A stretch of DNA of 64,000 bases, from positions 62,001-126,000 of the IMG/VR virus record IMGVR_UViG_3300045125_000168. One strand, 5' to 3'. The notes below the pieces were generated by a model, which did not search any database, was not told where the DNA came from, and saw nothing but the letters and a program-made list of their open reading frames with translations. Below are positions 63,368 through 64,000 of this stretch, piece by piece. This DNA comes from a virus. Numbering within the stretch: position 1 is the stretch's first letter; each line of letters opens with the position of its first letter. Position numbers and translations under genes: made by a program.

Positions 63368-63673
63368 TCAATCGATCGTGCCCTTAGGGCTACTGATAGC
63401 ACAGTCGTAATTATCCGCGATAAATTGTGCTCCATAATGAATTGATTTTACAATTTCGTCTTCAAGAGCGACGATTTCGGGGTCTCCAGATCGATTTTTA
63501 TTGATCTGCGGATCAGAGAAATCCCATAAACCAATCAGCATTTTCTGGATTACAATTGAGAATGCATCGGTATTTTTACGCACATCGCAGATGGTCTTGC
63601 AGAAAGTTTTTTTCTGGGCGCCCTGATCATTTGTTAGTTGGACTGGATGGGCAGGGCTATCTCGCACCCCCAT
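63368..63673 (-). CDS. Hypothetical protein
   Basis: One hundred and one residues: KTFCKTICDVRKNTDAFSIV, IQKMLIGLWDFSDPQINKNR, ALEDEIVKSIHYGAQFIADN. Start at 63673 overlaps the end region of the upstream lipoprotein gene (12 bases apart). No family was recognised. Confidence 0.5.
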   Translation of the reverse strand: MGVRDSPAHPVQLTNDQGAQKKTFCKTICDVRKNTDAFSIVIQKMLIGLWDFSDPQINKNRSGDPEIVALEDEIVKSIHYGAQFIADNYDCAISSPKGTID

Positions 63674-63684
63674 CCTCGTTCCTC

Positions 63685-63858
63685 TTACTGCTGATTGATA
63701 GTTTTGCTAAGTCTTTTGGTTTGGGTAGGTTGTTGACTAGGGGATATGGGATCGACCTCTCTGCTGGATCTTGATCCTGACTTGGCTCTTTTGTCCTCTG
63801 TCCCGCAACCATAGAGCAGTAGGAATGGAATCAGAGATTTTCGGAACTGGTCTTCCAA
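63685..63858 (-). CDS. Small lipoprotein
   Basis: Fifty-seven residues from a TTG at 63858: LEDQFRKSLIPFLLLYGCGT with lipobox LLYGC, then a Ser/Lys/Gln-rich tail (SREVDPISPSQQPTQTKRLS). The start codon is uncertain. An outer-spanin-like or other small envelope lipoprotein. Confidence 0.45.
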   Translation of the reverse strand: MEDQFRKSLIPFLLLYGCGTEDKRAKSGSRSSREVDPISPSQQPTQTKRLSKTINQQ

Positions 63859-63917
63859 GCCTCGGGTATTAAACTAGCCTCTATCCGTTCTAACTGAGCG
63901 ATGTAAGACCAAGCCAT
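63831..63917 (-). CDS. Small hypothetical peptide
   Basis: Twenty-eight residues, MAWSYIAQLERIEASLIPEA..., overlapping the start of the lipoprotein gene in another frame. May be a coupled peptide, as with nested spanin pairs. Confidence 0.3.
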   Translation of the reverse strand: MAWSYIAQLERIEASLIPEAWKTSSENL

Positions 63918-63924
63918 GTTACCC

Positions 63925-64000
63925 CTAGTGCGGAAAGTATTTTGCGTCAAAGTGCAGTGATTTGTTGTGCGGTCCATTTTCGTACTGTAGTCGCACCTGA
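63925..64000 (-). CDS. C-terminal end of a gene cut by the window edge
   Basis: Frame open from the right edge: VRLQYENGPHNKSLHFDAKY then FPH and stop at 63925, eight bases before the next ATG. Too short to identify. Confidence 0.35.
   Translation of the reverse strand, partial: QVRLQYENGPHNKSLHFDAKYFPH

Noticed and set aside
23541-63940. The 15-base string CCCCTAGTGCGGAAA occurs near 23541 and near 63922
   Set aside because: In 64 kb one or two chance 15-base matches are expected, and the contexts are unrelated.
1-64000. CRISPR arrays or rRNA genes
   Set aside because: No regularly spaced repeats and no rRNA-like segments were seen; the only tandem repeat is inside the CobT-like gene.

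Overview
The window reads as part of a large double-stranded DNA phage genome, most likely a tailed phage of a Gram-negative host. It is densely packed with short genes in long strand-coherent blocks. It carries phage replication genes (SSB, DnaG-type primase, 5'-3' exonuclease, family A DNA polymerase, ligase), two tail-collar proteins, an amidase, MazG, PhoH, one tRNA and many small phage-type zinc-ribbon proteins. No terminase, portal or capsid gene is in this window. The Gram-negative host is inferred from several lipoproteins, an outer-membrane-type beta-barrel, periplasm-directed proteins and a heptose-phosphate kinase. Six sites match the flagellar sigma-28 promoter consensus (TAAAGTTT-N11-GCCGATAA). 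This suggests that host FliA-type holoenzyme drives part of the genome and that the host is motile. A Bdellovibrio-like host would fit but is only a guess.

A caution applies throughout. Roughly half of the genes read through only if the frame is changed once or more, usually at a short homopolymer, and the tRNA acceptor stem lacks one base. This is the pattern of uncorrected long-read indels rather than of decay. Frameshifted genes are annotated over their inferred full span, and each frame change is an inference.

Layout. 1-980: the left edge of an IS200/IS605 tnpB and a tRNA-Ser. 1-15.7 kb, mostly minus: SSB, a thioredoxin-fold protein, a NYN-domain protein, a RecB/Cas4-like nuclease, a DUF932 protein, primase, 5'-3' exonuclease and three small paralogues resembling the Tad2/DUF2829 family, with a few plus-strand genes (SWIM zinc finger and others). 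16-19.4 kb, minus: a long polymerase-like gene with reverse-transcriptase/RdRp palm motifs and a GDD catalytic motif. 19.4-23.2 kb, plus: a uracil-DNA-glycosylase/exonuclease/polymerase fusion interrupted by an HNH intein. 23.2-29.9 kb, plus: ClpP-like protease, small membrane and lipoproteins, class II aldolase, RRM protein, first tail-collar protein and a beta-barrel. 30-31.2 kb, minus: a secreted metalloprotease and a secreted ricin-like lectin. 31.3-37.6 kb, plus: second collar protein, lipoprotein, histone-H1-like peptide, Lar-like protein and a nucleotidyltransferase. 37.7-42.2 kb: NIF3 and a CobT-like VWA protein (minus), then a CobS-like AAA+ ATPase (plus). 42.2-44.4 kb, plus: small genes. 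44.4-51.9 kb, minus: DnaJ-like protein, lipoprotein, a free-standing intein-like gene, amidase, MazG, PhoH and HldE-type kinase. 52.0-53.3 kb, plus: ligase. 53.3-64 kb, minus: methyltransferase, glycosyltransferase, CAP-domain lipoprotein, subtilisin, a set of likely structural proteins, a superoxide-dismutase-like protein and a PPP phosphatase.

Most notable are the GDD polymerase, the sigma-28-like promoters, the free-standing intein-like gene and the UDG-polymerase fusion.
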